From Fasciolopsis buskii (lineage: Eukaryota > Platyhelminthes > Trematoda > Plagiorchiida > Fasciolidae): DNA of 64,000 nt. The DNA is taken from NCBI GenBank assembly GCA_008360955.1, contig LUCM01008174.1, positions 68,278 to 132,277 of the forward strand. The letters are read 5' to 3'. Under the pieces are notes generated by a model, which saw only the letters and a program-made list of their open reading frames with translations, had not been told where the DNA came from and searched no databases. Numbering within the stretch: the first letter of the stretch is position 1; each line of letters opens with the position of its first letter. Position numbers and translations under genes: made by a program. This document shows positions 1 through 11,172 of this stretch, in pieces.

Positions 1-1017
1 TTCGATAAACATGTACTTTTCTATAGGTTGAAATCAGTAGGTCGTCTCGTTCCCAAGCACCTCAACGGCCAACAAATTTCCTCTCACTATTTGGAAGAAT
101 GATAAAGCCCGCGATGTCAGTTTTGCTGGCCATATTCATCCTGGAAAATTCCCCCGTGAAGTCATTTCACATAGGCGGTTGTGTAGAAGCGCTAGTGCGA
201 GTTGCTGTCTCTGGAAATAGCCATGGAATTCTTCAACGGGTGCCCGACGACTTGTACCGAACAGTTCAAACGACTTATTAATTGTTCATCATAATGATAG
301 TTTGATCAAAAGATGAATGAAAATTATAACCGCTTACCCCCAAACACCACTACCAAGACCATTACCCTCACGGGAGAGCGAATGAAGTAGGGCGAATTAT
401 CCATAAGTAGAGACTATCGCCAACCGTCGCAAACGCTAGTAGTCTAATTTTATTAGATCACATACTAGTCAGTCCCGACTGGTTTGGTATAATTTCGTTC
501 AGAGCTCTGGATATTAACGTTCCTGGCAATTTTTCTGTCCAATTCTAAGGAAAACAAATTTTGCCGCGACATTCTTGTTAACCATGGGAACCCCTGGTTA
601 GTCATGCAGTCTCCACAAGTAGCTAAGCAACCCCATGAACGATTGGGTTGTCATAACACTAAGCTCTATCAAGTCATTTGCATTCGTGTTCTCTAAACGA
701 AGAGACAAAGTGGTGTAAGAGAACGGAAATTTCTCATGGTAACCAGAATGCGTGTCCCATTTCGTTTGAGGGGGCAAAAAGGTACACTCCAGTTTACGGC
801 CAGTTTTTCTTGTCCTTAGGTACATTTTTTCTCACCCAAAGGGTTGGCAGAAAAATGATGTCGAAGTTTGTGAAAAGTGATTGATTTTGCAAATCTCAGA
901 TTCTTATGTTTAGATGGCCTTAGGATTGAGCGTGAAGATGATTTTGGAAATTGACAGTCGCAGAGGATTTAATACCATTTTCAAATGAGACGACACGGAG
1001 TATTCACACACAATTCG
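1..1017. other. no recognised gene
   Basis: Scattered short frames only. A plus-strand frame ending at 281 (GILQRVPDDLYRTVQTTY) is protein-like but has no supporting signals. Confidence 0.5.
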
Positions 1018-1137
1018 GTAATAAGACACTATTGGAAAACTGTAAACCTGTTTCATCCTTGTTATAATTCATCATCGGTGCCCATCAGCCGAAGTGGAAC
1101 TAAAACCAGGGACGAAAGAATGGGCCCAATGCCTTAA
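1018..1137 (-). repeat. SINE-family copy a
   Basis: On the minus strand it reads CCACTTCGGCTGATGGGCAC, then GATGATGAATTATAACAAGGATGAAACAGG and a TTCCAATAGTGTCTTA end. This matches copies at 1196-1310, 10440-10595 and 22209-22355. It lies head-to-head with the copy at 1196-1310. Confidence 0.6.
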
Positions 1138-1195
1138 AGAATGCTGTCCATAATTCATCCAGTAGCGCCACAAAATTATAAATCGCTGAAGGCTG

Positions 1196-1310
1196 GCCCA
1201 TTGTCAAGTCCGTTCGATCCATTTTTTCATCCCCGGTTTTTGTCCCACTTCGACTGATAGGCACTGATGGTGATTCCTAACAAAATGAAAATTTAACAGG
1301 TTTCCCATGA
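1196..1310 (+). repeat. SINE-family copy b
   Basis: The plus strand reads CGTTCGATCC, CCATTTTTTCATCCC, GTCCCACTTCGACTGATAGGC, ACTGATGGTGATTCCTAAC and AACAGGTTTCCCATGATGTC, in the same order as copy a on the other strand. The two copies make an imperfect palindrome with a spacer of about 60 bp. Confidence 0.6.
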
Positions 1311-3904
1311 TGTCATATTAACGATTTGGACATTAGGACGGTATGGTTAGTCCCCGGAAGAATATTGTGAAATTGATCTGAAATGATATACTCTACACAT
1401 TATGTAACAAGTTGCGTTCAAGTCAAATTTTAGGTGGCCTGAAATATCAAATACTTTATTCTAGACTGCAAAACACCTACCGTCAGAACTATTGTGTTGA
1501 CAGAGTTGCAGAGCGAATGGGTATTGTTAACGAAATCCTTTTTTAGTTCCTTCGCGCCAAACTGGATGTCTGCTGGAGGACATGTCAACTTGGCCATCGA
1601 TCGACTCCGGAACAACCTTTACTCGATATGAACCTGGACAAATCATACAGTATAGCTGAAATGCAACAAAGATATCCGGACTCACTTCGCATGCATAGAA
1701 ATGATACATCAAAATGATATAGAGAGTTTATATTGTTATCACTTACTCACTACACTCAGACATTATTCTCAAGAAGTGGTTGTCCGTCATCTGATTGTTG
1801 TCAAACAGAAAAGGCGTGATGAACGAGAAGAAAAGGTACCCCCGTGGGATTCTTTCAGCTGCTTATACAGGGCAGATATAAACGTAGCACGATGGGAAAC
1901 CCAGTTGTCAGTCCAGATCTCTCGTGACGAGAAATACTTCTAGAATAGCTCGGGAAAAGAAAGCTCGCAAGCGGCTCTTCTATCACTCATTAATAATCTA
2001 GTCCGTGTTTTTGCAGAGCCCTTTCGACGAGATTTTTCATTATTGATGAATTCAATCTGTATCCAAATGATTCGCCACTTGGATAGAAGCTCAGTTGATT
2101 GATGACAACAAGGGAAGTACTGCATACGTACCTTCAGTTGTCATACTAAAGCCGTCCGAAGTGTCGGGACTCATTCTGGTACGCATGAGCCCTGAAACGA
2201 GCAACTCCAAGCTTGCAATCTAAACGCCAATCTAGCCAGACTGTCTGTCACTCAACAGATGTCTAATATTAGTACCGTCTGATCTAGCAGTATTCGGCTG
2301 TCACCATAATTAAAATGTTTTTTCTTAATCTTAGAATTGATTAGACATTTCTTTAAAGAATGGAGGTCAATCCAGGGCATATTGTTTGTTCTGTTTGAAA
2401 ATTTCAAGCTGTTTTTCAGTGTGATGAGTAAATACTCGTCAGGTTTTTCCGGAAACAGACATTTGTGTTTTCCAAGGTGCACTGCAAGACCGCCGACTGC
2501 ATCACGCTCGCGGACACGTGAAAAATTACATTCGCACAAACTGAATTCACCGTGATCCTTAAGACTACCACCAATGAATGTCCCTAGTCAGTCAATAAAT
2601 TGACCTCTTCAACCAAGACAAAAGTCTATCAAAGCTAAAAACGAACCACAGAAATGGTGCACTGTCGAACAGCCACTTGGACCATCCACTGCCCTCATCC
2701 CACTTCCGGAGACAGCAACATAGTCACTCACAATACAGCCACGCTTCCTTTTCCTCCTTCCTCATTGTTCGCCTACCCTAGTATTGCATATGGTGCGTTA
2801 GATCAAACGTTTGGCTAGTGTTGCTTTGCACGTGTTTCTCTCGCAGGCCCGCCCGTAAACTGTCCTAAACTTATTTATTGGAGAGTGGAACACAACCACA
2901 TAATCACCATCACAAAACAGTGAATGGTCTGCTTAATGAGTTGGTAATCATCTTTCTCAGTAAACTTCCATCGGTTAATTGCACCACGGTTCGGTTGTTC
3001 TCCCTATCTTCTTCGCCACTGTCCGACTGTACAACTAAACTAACGCTGTGAAGTTCTCGGGCGCCGAGTCGCACAGCTGCACATTTTGGCCGCACTGCGG
3101 ACAAAACCACGTGTGTAGAGCACGGATACTGGTCAAGTCAAAAGGCGAAAAGACGAACACGATGAGAGTGAAAGCAAATCTTAAGCTGCCATATTCAAGC
3201 AAGCCATGAGGTAAGTGAACTTCTCCGCAGATTTGTTTATAATGACAAAAATACCCAAAACAGAGTTGGTGAGCAGGCGAGGACTCAAAACGCTTGTGGC
3301 AGACTACAAGAAGTAGTGCACATCTAACCAAATATCAGAAAGCCAGATCTTAATGGTCAAAAAGCGCAAAACCAACTAATCAGTATATCCCGTGTCAAAA
3401 GACATCACTAACTGAGTTCGAGTTGATCAAGATTTTAATCGACCACTAGGTTCCAGTCCAAACTGCGTAATCTTTGTGAGTAATAACATAGATCTGAAAT
3501 CAAAATTCGAAAAAAAGCACATTAAATACTAGTCGCAAAATCACAAAGACTGAGTATCAAAGAAACCACAACATCTGCCTTTAGAAATGCTGACTAACAT
3601 AATGATCCACATCAATGCTCAGCAGTCATTAGCTGAAGCTGTGAAGTTTACATCCAAATATAATAATTATTAGCATACAGATAGTGCACTGTAACGAATA
3701 TACTTATCAGACGGCAGTCTCTTTCACTGACGAACGTCAGTAGTGAATAGCATTTCACTCATATGTTATCTTCATATCATGTTGCGGCCCGTTGTATCTA
3801 CCGCGTCCGCGTTAAAATTCCTTGTCAGCCCACAGTGGTTCCGTTAGACCTCCAAGTAATCAAACTACATGATCAGTAGTCCCTAGTGAGGAAGTGACCG
3901 GGAT
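1311..3904. other. no recognised gene
   Basis: A plus-strand stretch at about 2335-2485 follows a good acceptor (TTTTTTCTTAATCTTAG) and ends CCAAG|GTGCAC, so it could be an exon, but nothing identifies it. Otherwise unremarkable. Confidence 0.4.
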
Positions 3905-3985
3905 GGACGGACTCGAACCGACAATATTTATGTCCAGACGCTATTAGGTTGGCAGGCTTATTACCACTAACCACCAAAGGCATTA
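3905..3985 (-). repeat. tRNA-like unit (probable SINE head)
   Basis: On the minus strand there is TGGTTAGTGGT (a good A box) and, about 45 nt later, GGTTCGAGTCC (a perfect B box). The acceptor and T stems do not pair as in a functional tRNA, so a tRNA-derived SINE or tRNA pseudogene is more likely. Confidence 0.5.
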
Positions 3986-6900
3986 AAGTTTGTTAATAAG
4001 TTATGGTCACTACCAAAGAATGTGATTGTACCAAAACAACTGGGCGGTTGCATGACTGATTAAACCATTACTTAATACCGGAACCACACAGTTCTGTAGG
4101 CGTACTAGGTAAATTTGAAGAAAAGTCGAATAATGGTACATCCCTGTGTTTTCTCCACTCTCACTTGCGGATGTTTTTAGTTTCTGACAGACTATTCTAT
4201 GCTGATCAATGCTCTACAACACTGTACATTGAACTTCTCGGGATAAGGAGATTTCATAGACCAGAGCCATTAATTTGATCCACAATTAGTAATATGCTTA
4301 GTTAACCTCTTGGAGGAACCCATTCATTTATCAACAAACAATGAAATTTGAACAAATGGGAAATTTTGTACAAGTATATTAATTGTTAGTCGCCAATTTC
4401 GTGCGACAATGCTCACGGCTACTCAAAGGGTATTAGGCACTACTGTTCTGCGATCGTCCCCTGATCTTCATTAAAAAGTCTTCTTTCCTTCGAGAGATCT
4501 CCATTTGTAAGTGTAATGAGTCCTTAAAGTAAAATACATGTTGGTCATAAGTAAGCATTGCTCCGAACGCTTTGATTTATTTGGTCTCTAGGCTTCTCTT
4601 TGCTGAACTGGTGTTAATCCGACAAACCACCATTTGGGGTTCCGTCTCAGTCAGCCTGTTGTTCAAAGCCAAAAGGTTAAATCCGCTGATCAATGACCTG
4701 AATTCTGGACCTCAGTGAAGCAGCTGCTTACAACTGTTGCATCGGTCAATGCTCCCAAAACTGTTGTGCCATATAATGTTAAAAGTTAAACTTAGGGTGA
4801 ACGAAGGAGGCAAGAGTGTGCCAAGATCAACGTAAGGTCATACCATTTTCCGCTATATTGTGTCATACAATTTCATTGGTGAATCTGGTAGATAGAAAGT
4901 AAGAACGGTTAGAGGTGACCAGGTAACTCTGCCAAACATTCATTTTGATTCCAACAAAATTGTCTTCAGATTGCATTTGAAACTGTACAGATAAGCTTTC
5001 TTTGAGTGCTCAAGTGCTCTTACATCACCTCATGTATCGCCTTGAGATAAACGTTTCCGTTTTTAATACTGTTAGTGGTTATATAAATTGGAAATAAGTT
5101 GTTACTTGTGAACGATTTCATGTGAACTTCTTTTGTCAGAACATGTTATCGGATGAGGAAACAACAGCATGTTTGTTTCGAAATTACACAAATCTTGTGC
5201 AAGTTTACCGTCTTATTCAAAATATCTCGTTTACTGTAAGTGCTGGAGAATGAGATTCAGTCTGTGAGCAAATGGATCACATTAGTCAGAATGGCGGAAA
5301 CTTGACAATATCTCATTCTAATTGTGGTCGAGATTACACAGTCGTACCCGCATCCAGTGGAGACTAATGCGGTGCTCGGCCAGGAATACGTCGCAAACGG
5401 ATACACTCATTAGGACTTTTTTTAGAGAGACAAATTGGTGCGTTATTTGTCACCTCACATTAATCACACTGTAACGAGACTAGCAATGCACGTTTGACTA
5501 CATGGGAATTTTAGCCTTGCTGGTAGAATTCGCTGGTCGTAATTAGATTCATTCTTGAATTCCGTAGTCTCCCATAACTACATTTCGGCACAGTGTACCC
5601 GTTTTGGTTAAGTTTCTGGACTTTTGACATTTCGACGCGCTGTTTGTAAATCGAGCCGAATTTACACTTTTCTGGAAACACGAACCAGATGCGAATAACT
5701 GGTTAATGAAAATAAATCATTAGTTCATACCAGTTCACTTGTTTCACCCAGTAATCCCATAGTGTCATAGGTGAAAGTAGCTTTTCTGACGTACTGCCTG
5801 TCATGGGTAAATGTAGGATGCCCAGCTCCGAACTACAGCCCTTAAAGAATTTGCAGAGTTCGTTTAGGTTGTGGCAATTGAACAAGTGTTCTCCATATCC
5901 GTAAGTCGGTCCAACTGGTGATGGTCTAGTGGACTAGGTACCTGCCATCCTAAAAATATAAGAGGTTCGAATCCGGTATCTTTCCCGGTAGATGACAATC
6001 CTCTGTCGTTTGAATTGTTACTGCTCCTGACCTATGTCGTTCTGTCATACTTCAAGTTCCTGGGTCAAGACTTTCACCCGTCCTTGTTGTGTGTTGCAAG
6101 CTCAGCGGTTGCAGCGCATGCCTCTTTACGTGTTGACTTTGCGGGCCCGTGCATTCCATTAGATCCACTTACAGTGCAGCTTCATTAGGCAACCAGTTTC
6201 TAGATAGTTTGGACACTCGCATAAGTCCTCGTCCCAGACAGGATTACGATAGCATCGGTAGAGTATGAAACATTCCCAAGGCGAAAATCTAACTAGTACA
6301 GGTCATTGCATTGTTGCGTAAGCAGGTCGTTGGGATTTTGATATTTTGGTGGTATACTCAAAAAACAAGATTTATTGTTTTATTTTCCTGCTCATTTCGC
6401 TGTACCCCACGTGACCCATTGCTGACCAGGTTTGAAGGCGTTTCGTGAATTAGTATTCGTCTTCAGACAAGCAAGATAATCTGCTGTTGAAAAAACTGCA
6501 TGCAGTCGGCTGCTGACCGGCCAAGCCCCTTCGTGGTACAGAATGATCATCCGTGGTCAGCAGACACATGCGTGTCCACGTTCGTGCGCCTGTGTATGTC
6601 CGTGTTTGATGCTTAACGGCCAAGGAATATGAAACTTTCTTCCGGGAATCAGATCCTAGGGTTACACACACCATCGAATCCGATTTATCAAAGACAATAT
6701 TGACTGTTAGTGCCTGAAAGAGCGGCGACCGATCGGCTAATCGTTAAGGCATCGTGAGTTTGTTCGACTGTGGACTTGTTGTTGTGCTTTTTGCAAAGCA
6801 TCTACGAAGACCAAGAGCGGCCACAATGAACTTTTCAGATTATTTCAAAATTTAAATTCGATTTCACTCATCGCGAGAATGTAACAGTACATCAATGGGA

Positions 6901-7622
6901 TGATAAACGCAACTTCTCGTCATTTTCGTGGCAAATGTGAATGGAAATTTTACCTAGGTCTGATTGACTTCCTTTGGGACGGAGCAACTAATAGGGCTAG
7001 CAATGATTTGTAAGACTGACGTGGAAAAAATGAGGATTTCAATTGTTTAACGATGTTGCCTGAATCTTCAGGTCGCGGAATGAGATTTTTAGCAAAAAGC
7101 CACTAAGGCGCTTACCCAGTCCGCTATTTCAGATCACTAAATGCACAACAATAATCAATCGATTTTATTTTTGATCAGGAAAACTAGGTTATAAATAGTA
7201 TGAGCAATTTGTTTAAAGTTTTGCGTTTGTGGATGTGATGTAATAGATTTTCTAAAGGAAACGTCAGTGGATAGAATTTACCAATTACAAGAGACAATAT
7301 CTGGAGGCATTTATAACCAGGATGTCACTGAATTTGCATGGCTACGGCAGCCGGTTTTGTTCTCTCCTCCCTCAAGTCATTTGCGTAAACTTTCACCTGA
7401 AAGTTGACTCCGGGGTTCACATTGTAAAGGTCTCATCATTAATGGGTGATCTGGCTTAGTGTAATGCATCTAAAGACCAAGAGACTGGAAAGGAACATTT
7501 TACCATTTGTTCTATATTTCTATATATGGTTCTTCGCGCATTACTTACCTGATGCGCCCGGTGTATGCTGGTAGCGAAACAGGCACCATATTGGTGGTTA
7601 GACAAGAATAATGTAAACTCAG
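3986..7622. other. no recognised gene apart from the tRNA-like unit at 5.9 kb
   Basis: AT-rich unique-looking sequence with no long frames above chance length. Confidence 0.5.
5915..5990 (+). repeat. tRNA-like unit (probable SINE head)
   Basis: TGGTCTAGTGG (A box) is followed by GGTTCGAATCC (B box) at about 5962. The T stem is not intact and the 3' acceptor strand does not pair with the 5' end. This supports a tRNA-derived repeat rather than a tRNA gene. Confidence 0.5.
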
Positions 7623-7743
7623 ATTTGCGAGATAAGCAACCGAGGGCAAGAAACGAAATTCTCCGGGGAATCGATGATCTTACATCCGAAGAACTTTCGT
7701 CCTATTAACTGCCACAAGAATAACCTTGTGATTCTGCGACATG
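7623..7743 (+). CDS. candidate exon with an RHG motif
   Basis: An open stretch ends KNNLVILRHG directly at a GTGAGT donor (7744). A hydrophobic strand followed by RHG is the catalytic-histidine motif of the phosphoglycerate-mutase/histidine-phosphatase superfamily. The same bases read through would give RHGECRW. The acceptor before ATT TGC GAG (AG at 7621-7622) is weak, and I do not find the second half of such a domain. Confidence 0.18.
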
Positions 7744-9789
7744 GTGAGTGTCGCTGGGTGGTGAATAGGGCCATGGCTCTTTGGTTTGGAAGTGGTGCAC
7801 TCTAAGAGAGACGGAATGTTGTCAGCGGACTATACGAAATAACCGTGCAATGGTTTCGTGTTTTAGTGGTAAGATAAGCGTTGATACCGCATGGTCACAC
7901 TGTTCATATTCAGGACAGTCGTGTTTCTCGGTCACAGATCTTAGTGGAAATCCAGAGATTGTTCAGTCCCCGGTTTCAACGGACCCGGAGGTGTTCAAAC
8001 TGGAAAGCCAGTGAGTGGCTGTCGACAGTTTGTGAACTACCAGTTTAGCACTGCTACCTTACAGACAAGGTATTCTGATTTGTGCAGCTAGGCTGTATTT
8101 TGTCCATGGGCTAATTTTGGGTCGTGGAAGACAGTCAGTTACCTCCGAAAGACTGGGATATCTAATATCTGTCTGTTGAATTTTACAGATTGTGAATCGG
8201 GATTACTGCAAACGCAACATCTCACACTAGAACGGCTTCTTTTCCCTAATGTTTCTCACACAGAAAACTTCTAATGAAAGAATAGATTCCTGCAGATGCA
8301 ACCGTCTATGACCGTGCACAATTTAATGACGGACTGGTATCGATTCCTTTGGTGCTGACCATTGAAGGGTGACTCACCCGATGAATTTCCATTCGCCCAC
8401 CTTAGCTCCATATACCCACCGCGGCACAGTAAGTATGTCATACTGCCAAATCATAGCAAACATGAGAAGCTGTGCGGTAATACCGTGATTTTCACCGGTG
8501 GGCTGAATCAGACCTCCAATCACTTAAAACAATTTGATGAAACCTGTAAGGACTCGGTTTCTTTAGAAATGCCACAAGACCGAAGGTAATTGTTCCTTTT
8601 AACCCTACCAACTATTTATGACAATTCTTGTGACAGTTTGGTCAGAATAATGTTAAATTTTAAACCACAAAGAATGTTCAAAACAACTGAATTCAGCCTG
8701 TCCTATGATTTCCTTTGTTTTCACTCTAATGGAATCTAATCAAATCGCATTAGTTTGCCCGAAAGGTGGGCAGATTTTGACAATTAGGGGAGAGAAACTG
8801 TGCAACCCCGATACCTGCTAGTCGATGGGCCGGTGTTGATCAGTGTAGGTTCATTTTAAGCTCTTCTGATCCATTGAGACATTTAAAATAATCGTTGCTA
8901 CATGTGAATCACACATGAACCTCCAAAATTCCAGAAATAAATCCACTGAGGTCACAATAGAAAAGAAGGAAGAAAATTCATGTTCACTGTACCATTTGAG
9001 TTACCAACACCCTGCAACGTAGATCCAGTTTATTAAAATGTGTGTGTGTGTATATGAAACCCACTGATTTTGTTCACAGCATGACCTCATTTCGACCTGT
9101 TTGAACCCCTAAAAATCGGTACTAGTGACCTTGACCAGTATTTCACCTGCTCACTGTCAACTCACGCCGACAACCTACTTGAAGGTTGACTTATTCAACG
9201 ACGTGACAACCAACTGGTCACGTGACCGCTTCTGTCGCCACACGAAACACCGATTTGCTAATAAGTATTATAATAACTGACGCTGATTTTACTTAGCCGG
9301 CAGTTGATTAGTCGTGACAACGATCGTCACTCGCATATGCGGATGTTTCGACTTTGGTTCAAAAATTCTGAGGTAGATAATAGAACTTTTTATGTTTGGT
9401 CACTGGAGAAGGGACTAGATGCGGTGCTGAATTTTGTTTATTGTTGTCCCTTTATGTGTGGACTAGAATAAAGAGTTTTAAAACATGTACACGGGTGGAA
9501 TCGATAAGTGACGAAATGGGCGAACGGTGAACTTAGAAGACAGACTTCAGTAGTAGACTGCATGATATGTCCTTTCTAGTTTTGCCGGATCATTGTCAGA
9601 TCAAGGAAAGACATGCACACCTGGTTAACTACTTGGCCCTGAACCACAGAATGTGAGCACAATGAAGAATTACAGTCAGCTTCCATAACAAATCCTGCGT
9701 AATTATCTATTCGAGCTGTTTACACTAGTGAAGATAACATTAACTAATATCAAATGTTTTCGTTAACCCAAACGATTTTCCGTTGCTAG
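7744..9789. other. no firm gene; possible exons at 7.8-8.0 and 8.36-8.59 kb
   Basis: Two plus-strand open stretches end at donor-like sites: one at GCCA|GTGAGT (about 8012) reading SGNPEIVQSPVSTDPEVFKL, and one at CGAAG|GTAATT (about 8588) ending SVSLEMPQDRR. Acceptors are weak, and the two do not join cleanly in frame. Confidence 0.2.
9040..9053 (+). repeat. short (TG)n microsatellite
   Basis: About six TG units followed by TATATG. Confidence 0.8.
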
Positions 9790-9898
9790 TACTGAAGAGG
9801 ACGGCAAATGCTGCACTCAGGTGCTGCCCTTCTTTGGTGTTCAAACCGGAAAAATTTTGGTGCTCGAGCCTGCGTGTTGTGGAATAGAATTTATCAAT
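9790..9898 (+). CDS. candidate internal exon, unknown protein
   Basis: A TTTTCCGTTGCTAG acceptor and a GTATGT donor at 9899 bound 109 nt reading TEEDGKCCTQVLPFFG and VQTGKILVLEPACCGIEFIN. The GVQTGKILVLE segment would suit a beta strand pair. No family is assigned. Confidence 0.25.
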
Positions 9899-10194
9899 GT
9901 ATGTCTGTTACGTAATGAATTGAGGAAGTATGTCGTATTGTCATTGTTATTCTGTTATTCATTCGGAGATCTGAGCGTTTCTTATCCGGTGAATGATTTT
10001 ATTTGATCCATCTAAATAGAGACAACGACAAACTGTTGGATTCATCAGCAGTTAATCGCATGCATATCAATTGCACAAATATGATTTACTTGATGAATTT
10101 GATTCAGTTACTCTGATGGCCTTCAACTGGTGATTTCTAATCAATTGCGCACCTTTATTTTGAAATTAAATGAATACTGGTGCCAGTGAAAGAG

Positions 10195-10262
10195 TTTGGA
10201 AGTAAGTGGTGGCTAAGCAGCGGAGCACCGGATACCCGTACCTGAGGAGCTGCAATAACCCC
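10195..10262 (+). repeat. third copy of the gap-flanking repeat
   Basis: GTTTGGAAGTAAGTGG and CGGAGCACCGGATACCCGTACC correspond to GTTCGGAGTGTACGAG and GAGAGCACCGGGTACGCATACC at 21528-21588. It is a dispersed family member. Confidence 0.5.
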
Positions 10263-10439
10263 GAAACTGGTCTTGTGCTTCCTTGGAAATTTTGTTCGAC
10301 CATCCGTATACGCAAATTAATGCTGACAACACAAGATTAACTGCTCAGTATACGTTGACCATCTTGTGAGAATCGTCATGTAGCTTACAAATCCCAGGTA
10401 GGGGATAAGGGGACCTGCACTACATGGTGTCGATATGTG

Positions 10440-10595
10440 ATCGGCCATTCAGAACTATCCCGGGTTGGCGCATTGGTTTTATCCACGACTGTTAGCTCCA
10501 GATTGGAACCCCAGTTCGGGAGCTTTGGGTATGCACTACCAATAATTTCCAGCTAGGATGAAACAGTCTTTGAGTTTTTCCATAGTTCCTTAATT
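10440..10595 (+). repeat. SINE-family copy c, with tRNA-like head
   Basis: The head GGTTGGCGCATTGG resembles a pol III A box and GATTGGAACCCC a degenerate B box. The body CAGTTCGGGAGCTTTGGGTATGCAC, AGGATGAAACAG and TTTTTCCATAGTTCCTT matches the copy at 22209. This copy best shows the tRNA-derived nature of the family. Confidence 0.6.
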
Positions 10596-10688
10596 AAGCA
10601 TGATGAATAAGCTGAAAATATTTTAACCCATAATTAATTGGGCATTATGGATTTTAAGTGTTCAGGACAGAATGTGACGTGTTTCAGC

Positions 10689-11095
10689 ATTTCATTGCAT
10701 TTGATTCATTTTCCAACTGTGCAGAGTGTATTCGGAATTACCAGCCGACCGGTGTACGGGTACCTCATCCTCCTGAATCTGGAGCTTGATACATTTGTCT
10801 GGGTACATTTTCATCTGCACGTCAGCTGATCCACTGGTTGTTTGCGGCAGACCTATGCTTTCCAGGTCTTGTGAAGGAGACGAGTTTCCAGACAAATTCG
10901 AAGATTTTGACTTAAAGTCGAATAATCTTAACATAATTCCTCAATGGTCCGGGCAGATACTACCGAGTATCCCAGGGGCGATCCTCCTGTTCGCTTTCCT
11001 TTGCGGTCCGTTTCAGTCGGAGCGCCGTGTTTTTCACGTCTTGGGTAAAAGCAGACGAGGTCGTAGCGTTCTCTTCGAACCTTCCTGCCCGATAC
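10689..11095 (-). CDS. coding-like segment with a possible 37-nt intron
   Basis: On the minus strand two open stretches look coding. The first reads RFEENATTSSAFTQDVKN and TALRLKRTAKESEQEDRPWD. The second reads FDFKSKSSNLSGNSSPSQDL down to HSWKMNQMQ and a TGA. A GT...AG interval of 37 nt between them (GTAGTATC to TGTTAAG) would join them in frame, making an Arg codon. The plus strand is also open here for 128 codons, so strand is uncertain. No homology is recognised. Confidence 0.2.
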
Positions 11096-11172
11096 TAATC
11101 TGTTCGTATTTCGAAATCAGAGGTATGAGCAGGACCCATCGTCACATAGTTTCTTCAAGAATGGCCACTTAA

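Noticed and set aside
10786..11172. UBASH3 (histidine phosphatase) continuation of the RHG motif: plus frame with NNLNIIPQWSG
   Set aside because: The resemblance to the NLNMP...PQRSG region needs gaps, and surrounding residues do not match.
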